Below are positions 1 to 8,183 of a stretch of 64,000 nt of DNA, one piece after another. A program made the translations under genes and the position numbers. How positions within the stretch are numbered: position 1 is the stretch's first letter; each line of letters opens with the position of its first letter. The notes below the pieces were generated by a model. That model was not told the DNA's origin, made no database searches, and saw only the letters and a list, made by a program, of their open reading frames with translations. The stretch is from J005 sp964613235. GTDB lineage: Bacteria > Pseudomonadota > Zetaproteobacteria > Mariprofundales > Mariprofundaceae. The DNA lies in contig CAZTGM010000002.1 of assembly GCA_964613235.1 (NCBI GenBank), positions 1 through 64,000 on the forward strand, written 5' to 3'.

Positions 1-822
1 GCATTCGATTCTCCGCCACAGGATAAAGTCGAGACCGAGCCTGGAAGTCATACCTTTAGACTGTATGCCCGTTACGACGATATTATCAGGGATACCTATC
101 GGCAGAAACTGCGGTTTGTTACCTTTTTCGAGGGCTCCATTCATGGGCTGGATGTTGGTGCACCGGTTGAGTTCCAGGGCATCCGTATCGGCCAGGTCAC
201 CAGTATCCGGCTGGAATTCGATCATGACAAACATAACTACCGTATCCCGGTTACGCTGGAAGTCGAACCGGAACGTATGCCTGGCCCGCAAACGCGGAAT
301 CCGCAGCAGATTCGCCAGACATTACTGGCCATGATATCACAGGGGCTGCGTGCACAATTGCAGACATCCAGTCTGCTCACCGGCAAGCTGTATGTTGGCC
401 TGACCATGCATCCCGATGATATCTCGCCGCGTCTGGTTGCTGCTGCAGACAATACGCTGCCGGAGATTCCTTCCGTGCCTGGCGGGCTGGATCAGATGCA
501 GGCATCCATGCAGAATATTCTGAGCAAGCTGGAGAAGCTGGATACCCGGAAGATGGGGGATGATCTGAAAACATCCCTGCATGCCTTCCGTCGCGTGGCT
601 GAAAAACTGGATAAGGGCAATCCGGATGAAGTGCTGACGCAGGCCAGACAGACGCTGAAGAGTCTGGATCGGGTGCTTGATCCGACCTCACCGGCGCAAT
701 ACCGGATTGATCAGATGAGCCGGGACTTGTCTGATATGGCACGCGCCATTCGTGCGTTTGTGGATATGCTGGAACGTCATCCCAATGCACTTATTTTCGG
801 TAATGCTCGGGCAGGAGAATGA
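1..822 (+). CDS. PqiB/MCE-domain protein, C-terminal part (5' truncated)
   Basis: The reading frame is open from the first base, so the gene begins outside the window. The visible 273 codons contain the end of an MCE repeat (FEGSIHGLDVGAPVEFQGIR followed by IGQV), the core motif of MCE proteins that form hexameric lipid-transport rings or tubes in the periplasm. The C-terminal half, around residues 150-265, is rich in charged residues and heptad-like leucines. This fits the helical tail of PqiB/YebT-type proteins, anchored in the inner membrane and reaching toward the outer membrane. The stop overlaps the next gene, a PqiC-like lipoprotein, which supports a Pqi-type rather than an Mla-type system. 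The pqiA-like gene would lie upstream of the window. Confidence 0.85.
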   Translation, partial: AFDSPPQDKVETEPGSHTFRLYARYDDIIRDTYRQKLRFVTFFEGSIHGLDVGAPVEFQGIRIGQVTSIRLEFDHDKHNYRIPVTLEVEPERMPGPQTRNPQQIRQTLLAMISQGLRAQLQTSSLLTGKLYVGLTMHPDDISPRLVAAADNTLPEIPSVPGGLDQMQASMQNILSKLEKLDTRKMGDDLKTSLHAFRRVAEKLDKGNPDEVLTQARQTLKSLDRVLDPTSPAQYRIDQMSRDLSDMARAIRAFVDMLERHPNALIFGNARAGE

Positions 823-824
823 TT

Positions 825-1427
825 ATGCGTTATTTGTCCCAATTCCTGATGCCCTGCATGATGCTGTTAGGCCTGTCAGGCATGGTCGGCTGCAGTAGCT
901 CACCAGATACGCAGTATTATATGCTCGACAGCATCAAACCTGCCGGACAGCCGATGCAAGTCGCAAAGGCGCCGTCCATGGTCATTCAGGTGGATATTCC
1001 TCCTTATCTGGATCGGTCGGATATGGTTTATCGTCAGAGCGACAATCATTTGCATATCGATGAATATCATCAATGGGGAGGGCATCTGCGCGATAATATC
1101 GCCAGTACGCTGGCGCAGAATCTGGACGGCCGCTTGACCTCCGCCAATATCAGCGTGGCCCCCGCAATGCATATGTCAGATAAAACGCTGGTACTGTACA
1201 TTCGTATCCGTGCATTCGAGCGCATGCCTGATGGCCATGTGCATTTGTCTGCGTACTGGCAACTGCTGTCGCATGGCGAGGCGGTTTATTCCAGTGGTGA
1301 AGAATTAACAGGAGAGAAAACCCTTACGGATCAGGATTACGACGGCATGGCGGCCGATATGAGCATGCTGTTGGCGCAGTTATCGGACCACATCGTCGGG
1401 GTGGTGCAGAAATATTCTCCCTCATAA
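825..1427 (+). CDS. PqiC-like ABC-type transport auxiliary lipoprotein
   Basis: A 200-residue protein with a signal peptide ending in a lipobox (GMVGC, lipidated Cys near residue 24). The YYMLDS segment that follows is typical of the PqiC/DUF330 family, outer-membrane lipoproteins that work with MCE proteins such as PqiB. The first in-frame ATG is at 819, inside the upstream stop, but AGGAG at 813-817 lies only 1 base from it and 7 bases from the ATG at 825, so I chose 825. Translational coupling to the MCE gene is likely. The family is assigned from the lipobox, the YYMLDS motif, the length and the neighbour. Confidence 0.85.
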   Translation: MRYLSQFLMPCMMLLGLSGMVGCSSSPDTQYYMLDSIKPAGQPMQVAKAPSMVIQVDIPPYLDRSDMVYRQSDNHLHIDEYHQWGGHLRDNIASTLAQNLDGRLTSANISVAPAMHMSDKTLVLYIRIRAFERMPDGHVHLSAYWQLLSHGEAVYSSGEELTGEKTLTDQDYDGMAADMSMLLAQLSDHIVGVVQKYSPS

Positions 1428-1485
1428 GTGGCGGTGGTCAGATATGTCGTTCTCTGGAAAGTGTTTCTCACCAGACCAGATCATA

Positions 1486-1516
1486 TTGACAGAAGCTGGC
1501 CGAATTATCTTATGTT
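1486..1516 (+). promoter_or_regulatory. Candidate sigma70 promoter
   Basis: TTGACA at 1486-1491 is a perfect -35 box. The best -10 candidates are TTATGT (spacer 18) or TATGTT (spacer 19). It lies about 80 bases before the small exported protein at 1596. Only the -35 is strong. Confidence 0.4.
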
Positions 1517-1595
1517 TTGCGTGGTATTCTTTGCCGGGATGACATAAAATCGTTGCTCTGGCCATGGTGTTGACGTGATCATTCGGGGAGAAATT

Positions 1596-1955
1596 ATGAT
1601 GAAATATATATTGCCAATGCTGCTATTTGCTCTGCTGATATGGCATGTGCCGGCATCAGCTGCCGGTATGGGTTTTGTTGCCAAGCGGCCGATGGGCTCA
1701 TTTACGGCTGAAGACTCGAGAATCTTCAAACAGACTTTGTTTGATGTGCTGGATCATCAGCCGGATGGAAAAGCGGTTGAATGGGCCAATGATGCAAGCG
1801 GACATTCAGGTAAAATCAAATCAGTGGCGACCTTTGAGGAAAACAGGCAGACCTGCCGCACAATTCGCGTACTCAATCGTGCCGGTGGCGTGACAGGGCA
1901 GGGCAAATTCGACTTTTGCAAACAGGCCGATGGCACATGGAAGATTGTGCCCTGA
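1596..1955 (+). CDS. Small exported protein, surface-antigen-like
   Basis: A 119-residue protein with a clear signal peptide (MMKYILPMLL, cleavage near PASA-AG). The mature part reads like the C-terminal domain of the RT0821/Lpp0805 or 17-kDa surface antigen type: a VEWAND segment, GHSGKIKSVATF, then a Cys pair in the contexts QTCRTIRV and DFCKQADGTWKIV. The two Cys may form a disulfide. GGGGAG at 1585-1590 supports a start at ATG 1596 or 1599; an in-frame GTG at 1575 lies before the ribosome site and was rejected. It is probably transcribed on its own. The molecular role is unknown and the family match is by eye. Confidence 0.7.
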   Translation: MMKYILPMLLFALLIWHVPASAAGMGFVAKRPMGSFTAEDSRIFKQTLFDVLDHQPDGKAVEWANDASGHSGKIKSVATFEENRQTCRTIRVLNRAGGVTGQGKFDFCKQADGTWKIVP

Positions 1956-2025
1956 TGGCTTTCCGTCTTGCCCGTGTCGACAGAACAATCTAAGTTTGAT
2001 GAATGTTGATGTGGAGGAAACACGA

Positions 2026-2526
2026 ATGAAACGACTGTCGGGTTTGTATTTTGGCATTGTATGTATGTTATTGGTGTCAGGCGGGAACGCTATTGCTGCC
2101 GGCAGTAGCGATACGATGGAAATGCTGCAGCAGGAAGTCGAGCTCACTGTGGCGGCACTGGAAATGCAGCGCAAGGCCGTAATCGCGGCCAATATGCAGC
2201 TGTCCGATAAAGAGCAGTCGTTCTGGCCCGTTTATAATGCCTACCGGGATGCAATGCGTAAGGTCATTGATCAGCGTATTGATGTAATCAGTGAATATCT
2301 CCATGCTGTTGAGCAACAGACATTGGATGAACATCAGGCGGGGCGTTTGCTGGATCGTTATTTGCGCGTTCTGGCGGGTCGCATTGATGTTAAAAAACGG
2401 TTCCGTAATCAGTTCTTGAAAATATTGCCGGCCACAAAGGTGGTGCGTTTCTATCAGCTGGATAATCGCTTTGACCTGTTGGTGAACATGGAGCTTGCCC
2501 GCAGTGTTCCGCTGGCCGGGCAGTAA
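2026..2526 (+). CDS. Exported helical protein, paralogue A
   Basis: A 166-residue protein with a signal peptide (MKRLSGLYFG..., cleavage near AIAA-GS). The mature region is almost entirely helical and charged. It carries RKAVIAANMQLSDKEQSFWP followed by VYNAYR, and later LPATKVVRFYQLDNRFD. The FWPVY motif after a SD.E helix is seen in many uncharacterised proteobacterial periplasmic proteins distantly like Spy/CpxP. Strong ribosome site GGAGGA at 2013-2018. The next gene is a clear paralogue, so the two likely form one operon and perhaps associate. The function is not known; a periplasmic chaperone or sensor role would be a guess. Confidence 0.75.
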   Translation: MKRLSGLYFGIVCMLLVSGGNAIAAGSSDTMEMLQQEVELTVAALEMQRKAVIAANMQLSDKEQSFWPVYNAYRDAMRKVIDQRIDVISEYLHAVEQQTLDEHQAGRLLDRYLRVLAGRIDVKKRFRNQFLKILPATKVVRFYQLDNRFDLLVNMELARSVPLAGQ

Positions 2527-2566
2527 TTGCCATGCCTTGTTTTCGCCATCAACAGGGGAGGGAATC

Positions 2567-3055
2567 ATGAAGAGATTGTTGCTATTGCTGCTGTTGATGC
2601 CGGGTGCGGCTTATGCAGCATCTTCCGATGCGCAAGGTATGGGTGAACACCAGCTTGCGGCGGCACTGATTGTTTCCGCCCTGCAGGCGGAGCGCAAGGC
2701 TGTGATTGCCGGGAACCTTAAACTCAGCGATGAGGAACAGAATGTGTTCTGGCCGGTATATCATGCCTATCGCATGGATGCTGATGCGCTGAAACAGCAC
2801 TTGCTGGCACTGAGCAGTGATTATGTCGCAAGCCATGATGCCGGTACGCTGAATGAAGCCAGGGCGCGCCAACTGCTGGATGAGATGCTGTCGTTGCAAC
2901 AGCAGGTGGTGCAACTAAAACGCAAATATGTCAAAGCCTTTAGCAAGGCGTTGCCGGTAAAAAAGGTGATGCGTTTTTACCAGCTTGATGGTCGTATGGA
3001 TAATTATGAAATGCTGAAAATGGCTCATTCCTTACCATTAATGGAAATGAAATAG
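2567..3055 (+). CDS. Exported helical protein, paralogue B
   Basis: A 162-residue exported protein (MKRLLLLLLL signal, cleavage near AYA-AS). It shares with the preceding gene the blocks RKAVIAGNLKLSDEEQNVFW then PVYHAYR, and LPVKKVMRFYQLDGRMD. The order and spacing are the same, with one extra residue before FWPVY. It is thus a tandem duplicate that has diverged strongly in between. GGGGAGGG precedes the ATG at 2567 with good spacing. The 40-base gap to the upstream gene suggests cotranscription. Its stop touches the start of a decayed lipoprotein gene, which may once have been a third member of the operon. Confidence 0.75.
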   Translation: MKRLLLLLLLMPGAAYAASSDAQGMGEHQLAAALIVSALQAERKAVIAGNLKLSDEEQNVFWPVYHAYRMDADALKQHLLALSSDYVASHDAGTLNEARARQLLDEMLSLQQQVVQLKRKYVKAFSKALPVKKVMRFYQLDGRMDNYEMLKMAHSLPLMEMK

Positions 3056-3505
3056 TGCAGGCGAGGACAGACAGGCATCGCATAAGAAGCCTGCTTGTTC
3101 CGGGCATCATGGCATGTGTGCTGCCGGCTGCATGCGCTACGTCCACGCGGCTGGTACATGCCTGAATATCACCGAATTTTTCAGGTGCGGCCTATCAGCA
3201 TGTGATGGTGATTACGCCGGATGATGTTTCACGCCGTGCCTATGAGGCGGCTTTTGTCGAGCGCCTTGAGAAAAAGAAAGGGGCCGGGCTATCGAGGCCA
3301 ATACACTGATGCCGGATGTGCGCCAATATGAACAGAAGGCGAAACTGCAGGCTGCAGTGAAGAAGGCAGAGGCGGATTTGTTAATCATCACTTCGCTGAT
3401 CGCCATCGACAAAAAGGAGCGTTACATTCCGCCACCAAGGTCAGATTCAGTGACAGTTTTTTATTGCCGCCAAGCCTGTTTTGCAGGTCCAGAACCGTAT
3501 TGTAA
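3055..3505 (+). pseudogene. Decayed lipoprotein gene (one stop, two frameshifts)
   Basis: From a GTG at 3055 the frame encodes a basic N-terminus and a lipoprotein-like signal (GIMACVLPAACATS). It then hits an in-frame TGA at 3163-3165. The same frame continues as SGAAYQHVMVITPDDVSRRA then YEAAFVERLEKKK. Near 3290 the frame shifts to IEANTLMPDVRQYEQKAKLQ and then AEADLLIITSLIAIDKKERY. Near 3436 it may shift again. A mature part of type 'fVeaLekkGIeA...LlPd...' with a Cys signal resembles small lipoproteins in which a regulatory or DUF4136-like fold is suspected. The coding signal across three frames is clear; the family is not certain. Sequencing error is possible, but three separate lesions make true decay more likely. 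Confidence 0.6.
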
Positions 3506-3667
3506 AAATGGCGACGGCAATAATCGCGGCTCATGCCACCAGGAGACTGATAAAAGGCGCAATAATATAACAGACACTAAGCACCAGCAGAACAACAAGA
3601 CCGAGACGAAGGGCGGTGTCAATCACATCCTGTCTGGCTGTCAATTTGTCACTTGTAACTTTTCCCT
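3424..3667 (-). pseudogene. Remnant of an AI-2E/PerM-family transporter N-terminus
   Basis: Read on the minus strand, this stretch encodes LTARQDVIDTALRLGLVVLL then VLSVCYIIAPFISLLVA. An in-frame TGA falls where family members usually have Trp, after which the frame reads AAIIAVAIFT. After a +1 shift it reads LQNRLGGNKKLSLNLTLVA. This follows the order of an AI-2E family (PerM/YdiK-like) N-terminus: a first membrane helix, 'PF...WAaIiAvA', and then 'LggrrkLa'. About 75 codons remain out of roughly 350. No intact copy is in the window. It meets the 3' end of the plus-strand lipoprotein remnant near 3430-3505, so the locus looks like a deletion scar. Confidence 0.5.
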
Positions 3668-3735
3668 CATGCGAGTCTGGCCTGCAGACTCCCCTTTACA
3701 CAGTATCATGGCAAGGTCAGAAGGACATAGAATAT

Positions 3736-3760
3736 GCATCATCACAACGGTTGTGAATGC
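3736..3760. promoter_or_regulatory. Inverted repeat upstream of metK
   Basis: TCACAAC-G-GTTGTGA at 3742-3756 is a near-perfect palindrome. It is extended by GCAT (3736-3739, with CA between) and ATGC (3757-3760). It lies 78-102 bases before metK. It could be an operator, or in RNA a hairpin with loop ACGGU. No known SAM or SAH riboswitch consensus was recognised. The regulator is not known from the sequence. Confidence 0.45.
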
Positions 3761-3837
3761 TTCTTTCAGCCTTTCCTGCTTGGCGAAAAGGAGGGGTGAC
3801 GTTAGGTTGCGCCGGAATTTCTTTGCAAGGGGTTGTT

Positions 3838-5007
3838 ATGAGCCGGAACTTTGTGTTTACATCGGAGTCTGTGTCCGAGGGGCATCCCGACAAGGTTGCG
3901 GACCGTATTTCGGATGGCGTGCTGGATGCGATCTTGCAGCAGGACAAGCATGCACGAGTGGCCTGCGAAACGCTGGTGACGACGGGCATGGCGCTGATTG
4001 CCGGCGAGATTACGACCTCGGCTGTCGTTGATTATCAGGATATCGTACGCAGCGCGATTCGCGAGATTGGTTACAATTCATCGGCCATGGGCTTCGACTG
4101 GGAATCCTGTGCTGTACTGGTGACGCTGGACAAGCAGTCGCCGGATATCGCCATGGGTGTGAATGAAGGCGAGGGACTGGATTTGGATCAGGGCGCTGGT
4201 GACCAGGGCCTGATGTTTGGCTATGCCACCAACGAAACCGATGTATTGATGCCGACGCCGATTCATCTGTCGCACCAGTTGGTGCAGCGTCAGGCGGAGG
4301 TGCGCAAACGCGGCATTCTGGGTTTCCTGAGGCCGGATGCCAAATCGCAGGTGACCGTGCGTTACGAAAACAGCAAGCCGGTGGCTATCGATGCGGTGGT
4401 ATTGTCTACGCAGCATGAGCCGGATGTGGAATACACGGATCTGGTGGAGGCCATGATGGATGAAGTGATTCATCCGGTGCTGGATTCGACCGGGCTACTG
4501 CATGCTGACACCGAATATCATATCAATCCGACGGGGCGCTTTGTTATCGGTGGCCCAGTTGGTGATTGTGGCGTCACCGGGCGCAAGATTATCGTCGATA
4601 CCTATGGCGGTTTCGGTCATCACGGTGGTGGCGCGTTTTCGGGTAAGGATCCGACGAAAGTGGATCGTTCTGCCTGTTATATGATGCGTCATGTGGCCAA
4701 GAATATTGTTGCCGCAGGCCTGGCTGAGCGTTGCGAAGTGCAGGTGGCCTATGCCATTGGCGTGGCGCGGCCATTGTCGGTAATGATTAATACGTTCGGT
4801 ACCGGCAAGATCGATGAGGGGAGGTTGTCCGAGATCGTGCGCGAGGTGTTCGATCTGCGACCCAAGGGCATTGTGCAGCAACTGGATCTGCTGCGTCCGA
4901 TTTATGCCAATACGTCTGCCTATGGCCACTTCGGCCGTGAGTTGCCGGAATTCTCCTGGGAGAAGACGGACAAGGTGGAGGCGCTGCGCGCTGCTGCAGG
5001 GCTGTAA
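3838..5007 (+). CDS. metK: S-adenosylmethionine synthase
   Basis: A 389-residue cytoplasmic enzyme that makes S-adenosylmethionine from methionine and ATP. The N-terminus [20 protein letters not shown] is the family hallmark, with the catalytic GHPDK at residues 15-19. The [19 protein letters not shown] phosphate-binding segment is present in the C-terminal half. The length is as usual for the family. I chose ATG 3838, preceded by AAGGGG; the longer frame back to 3757 lacks family sequence. It is followed after about 105 bases by ahcY, so the pair makes SAM and recycles its methyl-transfer product. An inverted repeat lies upstream and may control the pair. Confidence 0.97.
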   Translation: MSRNFVFTSESVSEGHPDKVADRISDGVLDAILQQDKHARVACETLVTTGMALIAGEITTSAVVDYQDIVRSAIREIGYNSSAMGFDWESCAVLVTLDKQSPDIAMGVNEGEGLDLDQGAGDQGLMFGYATNETDVLMPTPIHLSHQLVQRQAEVRKRGILGFLRPDAKSQVTVRYENSKPVAIDAVVLSTQHEPDVEYTDLVEAMMDEVIHPVLDSTGLLHADTEYHINPTGRFVIGGPVGDCGVTGRKIIVDTYGGFGHHGGGAFSGKDPTKVDRSACYMMRHVAKNIVAAGLAERCEVQVAYAIGVARPLSVMINTFGTGKIDEGRLSEIVREVFDLRPKGIVQQLDLLRPIYANTSAYGHFGRELPEFSWEKTDKVEALRAAAGL

Positions 5008-5112
5008 CCCGTTTCAGGCTGAGGGGCACTGCAACAGGCTGGTCAGGCCTGCCAGGCTCAGTCGCTAATGTTTTAACGGTGCTCATATTTTTATCATGAT
5101 AGGAGTATGAGA

Positions 5113-6519
5113 ATGTCTGATTTTACTGACTTCAAAGTGGCGGATATGTCGCCGGAAACGGTGTCGTGGGGGCGTAAGGAACTGACGATCGCCGAGACCG
5201 AAATGCCGGGCCTGATGGCTATCCGCGAAAAGTATGCCGCCGAGCAGCCGCTCAAGGGGGCGCGTATTGCCGGTTCCCTGCACATGACCATTCAGACCGG
5301 TGTACTGATTGAAACGCTGACCGCGCTTGGTGCGGAAGTGCGCTGGGCCTCATGCAATATTTTTTCCACGCAGGATCATGCGGCGGCAGCCATTGCGGCA
5401 GAAGGTGTACCGGTATTTGCCTACAAGGGTGAGACGCTGGAAGAATACTGGGAATACTGCCACAAGATTATGGAGTGGCACGACGGTGGCGTGCCGAACA
5501 TGATTCTGGATGATGGCGGCGATGCGACTTTGTTGCTGATTCTGGGTGCCAGGGCGGAGCAGGATCCGTCCGTGCTCGATAAGCCCGGCTCGGAAGAAGA
5601 GGAATATCTGTTTGCCTCGATTAAAAAGCGACTGGCCAGCCAGCCCGGCTATTACAGCAGGCGTCGCGATGCGATCAGGGGTGTGACCGAGGAAACGACG
5701 ACCGGTGTGCATCGTCTGTATCAGATGCAGGAACGCGGCGAATTGCCGTTCCCGGCGATCAATGTGAATGATTCGGTAACCAAGTCCAAGTTTGATAATC
5801 TCTATGGTTGTCGCGAGTCGCTGATTGATGGTATCAAGCGTGCCACGGATGTGATGATTGCCGGCAAGATTTGTGTCGTGCTGGGTTACGGTGACGTGGG
5901 CAAGGGTTGTGCGCAGGCATTCAGGGGTATGGGTGCAACGGTCTGGGTAACCGAAATTGATCCGATCTGTGCCTTGCAGGCTGCCATGGAAGGTTATCGT
6001 GTTGTGCGGATGGATGAGGCATGCAGGGAGGGTCATATTTTTGTGACCACGACCGGCAATTATCATGTCATTACGCATGATCATATGGCAGCCATGCGTG
6101 ATCAGGCCATTGTGTGCAATATCGGCCATTTCGATAATGAGATCGATGTTGCCTCCCTGCGTCAGTACGAGTGGGAAAATATCAAGCCGCAGGTGGATCA
6201 GATTATCTTCCCGGATGGCAAGCGCATCACGCTGCTGGCTGAAGGTCGCCTGGTGAATCTGGGTTGTGCGACGGGGCATCCGAGTTTCGTTATGTCGAAT
6301 TCGTTTACCAATCAGACACTGGCGCAGATCGAGCTGTTCAATCATGTCGATCGCTATGAGAACAAGGTGTATACCTTGCCCAAACATCTGGATGAAGAGG
6401 TGGCGCGCCTGCATCTGGCCAAGATCGACGTGTATCTGACACAGCTGTCACAGGAACAGGCTGATTATATCGGCGTGCCTGTTGAAGGTCCGTACAAGCC
6501 GGATCACTATCGCTACTGA
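5113..6519 (+). CDS. ahcY: Adenosylhomocysteinase
   Basis: A 468-residue NAD-dependent enzyme that reversibly splits S-adenosylhomocysteine into homocysteine and adenosine, keeping methylation going. It contains the substrate-domain signature [20 protein letters not shown], the NAD-binding loop GYGDVGKG, and the C-terminal KPDHYRY. It is the long bacterial form with a roughly 40-residue insert ([14 protein letters not shown] region). ATGs occur at 5107 and 5113. AGGAG at 5101-5105 lies 1 base from the first and 7 from the second, so 5113 is the better start. It follows metK in the same direction and is probably cotranscribed with it. Confidence 0.97.
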   Translation: MSDFTDFKVADMSPETVSWGRKELTIAETEMPGLMAIREKYAAEQPLKGARIAGSLHMTIQTGVLIETLTALGAEVRWASCNIFSTQDHAAAAIAAEGVPVFAYKGETLEEYWEYCHKIMEWHDGGVPNMILDDGGDATLLLILGARAEQDPSVLDKPGSEEEEYLFASIKKRLASQPGYYSRRRDAIRGVTEETTTGVHRLYQMQERGELPFPAINVNDSVTKSKFDNLYGCRESLIDGIKRATDVMIAGKICVVLGYGDVGKGCAQAFRGMGATVWVTEIDPICALQAAMEGYRVVRMDEACREGHIFVTTTGNYHVITHDHMAAMRDQAIVCNIGHFDNEIDVASLRQYEWENIKPQVDQIIFPDGKRITLLAEGRLVNLGCATGHPSFVMSNSFTNQTLAQIELFNHVDRYENKVYTLPKHLDEEVARLHLAKIDVYLTQLSQEQADYIGVPVEGPYKPDHYRY

Positions 6520-6520
6520 T

Positions 6521-6787
6521 ATGAGGCGATATGCTCTGCTGCCGGTGTGCGTGTTCGGAGCGTGGCTGCTGATGGCGGCAGATGCGATCAGTGTGGATGT
6601 CCGGTTCGACCAGACCGGTGATGGTCTGGTCGATGCCTCGGACTGGTCGAAAATGGATGATGCGACACGTATGGCGTATGCCAGGGCGTCGCTGCAGGCA
6701 TTGGGAGAGGATCCTGATGTGTTGTTGCCGGAAGGTCTGACGCGGGCTCAGAAGTACCTGCAGGGCTTGCGAGCGGTTTATGAGTGA
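6521..6787 (+). CDS. Small exported protein with an EF-hand/dockerin-like loop
   Basis: An 88-residue protein starting one base after the ahcY stop, with a hydrophobic N-terminal signal (MRRYALLPVCVFGAWLLM). The segment DQTGDGLVDASDW has D, T, D, V and D/W placed as in an EF-hand or dockerin calcium loop. The rest (ARASLQALGEDPDVLLPEGL) is helical. No close family was recognised. The tight spacing means it is probably translated from the metK-ahcY message, which is odd for an exported protein. No typical ribosome site is visible, so translation may depend on termination of ahcY. Confidence 0.65.
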   Translation: MRRYALLPVCVFGAWLLMAADAISVDVRFDQTGDGLVDASDWSKMDDATRMAYARASLQALGEDPDVLLPEGLTRAQKYLQGLRAVYE

Positions 6788-6796
6788 ATTTCCCAA

Positions 6797-6825
6797 TTGA
6801 AAAACGGGAAGCGTTCTGTTAGAAA
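6797..6825 (+). promoter_or_regulatory. Candidate sigma70 promoter for the atp operon
   Basis: TTGAAA at 6797-6802, a 17-base spacer and TAGAAA at 6820-6825. It lies about 85 bases before atpI, in the only gap between the EF-hand-like gene and the ATP synthase genes. Confidence 0.5.
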
Positions 6826-6909
6826 TCGCCCCGCTCGAATCAGAGGGGTGTGCAATCTGGAAGAATGTGGCGGTTATCGCGGTGCTGATAATCGTGCCTT
6901 GATGATTTG

Positions 6910-7266
6910 ATGCTTATTCGCCTTGTGTTGTTGCAGATCGGCTTCATGGCTCTTGCGAGTGTGTTGTTGTGGTTTGCCGGGCTGGTGCATCAGCTATTGT
7001 CGCTATGGTATGGCGGCTGCCTGATGATGGCCAACGATGCGGTGCTGGTGCGCATGATTGAGCGTGCTGCCGTTCGTGAGCAGGGTGCCGGGCGCGCGTT
7101 GTTGTATCAGGGGGCGGCACTTCGTTTTGTGCTGTTGATTCTGTTGTTGGCGGCGGCCTATGCAATGGGTTTGTATCTTCCCTGGGTGGCCGGTGGCATG
7201 CTGGTAGCTCAGGTGGCGGTGTATGTGCTGGGTATGAATGCTGCCCGGCTGATGATGAAGAAGTAA
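6910..7266 (+). CDS. atpI: ATP synthase subunit I
   Basis: A 118-residue membrane protein with about four hydrophobic segments (LVLLQIGFMALASVLLWFAG, a second at LLSLWYGGCLMMA, a third at ALRFVLLILLLAAAYAM, a fourth at MLVAQVAVYVLGM). Its size, topology and position directly before atpB match AtpI. AtpI is a non-essential protein proposed to help assemble the c-ring or admit ions. It diverges fast, so position is the main evidence. I chose ATG 6910 over an in-frame TTG at 6907. The ribosome site is weak. Confidence 0.85.
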   Translation: MLIRLVLLQIGFMALASVLLWFAGLVHQLLSLWYGGCLMMANDAVLVRMIERAAVREQGAGRALLYQGAALRFVLLILLLAAAYAMGLYLPWVAGGMLVAQVAVYVLGMNAARLMMKK

Positions 7267-7281
7267 TATTGGGGGTTACCA

Positions 7282-8151
7282 TTGGCTGAACAGGGCCATA
7301 GCGGAGGCATAGCCGAGCATCTTCAGTACTGGACGGTGTCGTTCGACGACTCCAATCCGTTCATGCAGTTGCATCTGGACACCATGTTACTCACGTTGAT
7401 GATTGCAACGGGGTTGGTGTTGTTTGCTGCGTGGTTGCGGGGCAGGCTGGTAGAGGGCGCGCCGACCGGAGTGCAGAACTTTATGGAGTCGCTGATCGAC
7501 TTCATCAATCAGACTGTGAATGATAACTTTCCCGTTAAAAACCCGTTGATTGCGCCGCTGGCATTGACAATCTTCGTGTTTATTCTGCTGTGTAACTCGC
7601 TGGATATTCTGCCAGCCTATCTGATGCATCATGTGGCAGGCATGTTCGGCTTGGAGAGTTTCCGTCAGGTGCCGACGAACGATCTGAATTTGCCGGTGGC
7701 CATGGCGTTGTCGGTGTTTATTCTGGTGCTCTATTATGAGTTTAAGCTCAAGCCAGTGCATTTTTGCAAGGAATTGTTGCTGCAGCCATTTGCGGCCCTG
7801 CTGCTTGCTTCAGGGAATCCGCTTGTCAAGTTGCTGGGTGTATTGCTGATTCCTCTGAATCTGATTCTGAAACTGATTGAGGAGCTGGCCAAGCCGTTGT
7901 CACTGTCTTTTCGACTGTTCGGTAATATGTTTGCTGGCGAAGTGATTTTCCTCCTGATTGCATCGTTGCTGCTGGCCGATCAGCTACAGGAGGTGTTGTC
8001 GGTGGGTGGTGTGATTTCCCAGCTTGCCGGCATGCTGGTGGGGTTGGGGTGGTCTCTGTTTCACCTGTTTATCGGCTTGCTGCAAGCCTTTATCTTTATG
8101 ATTCTGTCGGTGGTGTACCTTTCGATTGCGCATCAGCCGGCTGAACATTGA
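7282..8151 (+). CDS. atpB: ATP synthase subunit a
   Basis: A 289-residue inner-membrane stator subunit that forms the proton half-channels next to the c-ring. The essential Arg sits in SLSFRLFGNMFAGEV, around residue 209. Several long hydrophobic helices are visible. The start is an unusual TTG at 7282: GGGGG at 7271-7275 is correctly spaced before it, the protein then begins AEQGHSGGIAEHLQYW as in other bacterial subunits, and no upstream ATG fits. A weak start may help set the low a-subunit stoichiometry (inference). Confidence 0.96.
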   Translation: MAEQGHSGGIAEHLQYWTVSFDDSNPFMQLHLDTMLLTLMIATGLVLFAAWLRGRLVEGAPTGVQNFMESLIDFINQTVNDNFPVKNPLIAPLALTIFVFILLCNSLDILPAYLMHHVAGMFGLESFRQVPTNDLNLPVAMALSVFILVLYYEFKLKPVHFCKELLLQPFAALLLASGNPLVKLLGVLLIPLNLILKLIEELAKPLSLSFRLFGNMFAGEVIFLLIASLLLADQLQEVLSVGGVISQLAGMLVGLGWSLFHLFIGLLQAFIFMILSVVYLSIAHQPAEH

Positions 8152-8183
8152 TTTTTTTATTAAAACTGCATAGGAGTTAAAAC

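Noticed and set aside
3671..3837. SAM or SAH riboswitch before metK
   Set aside because: No conserved core of the SAM-I, SAM-II, SAH or SAM/SAH classes could be matched; only the inverted repeat is kept as a feature.
5350..6414. Long minus-strand frame of 354 codons inside ahcY
   Set aside because: It is antisense to a strongly conserved gene, its sequence has no family features, and it arises from codon bias.
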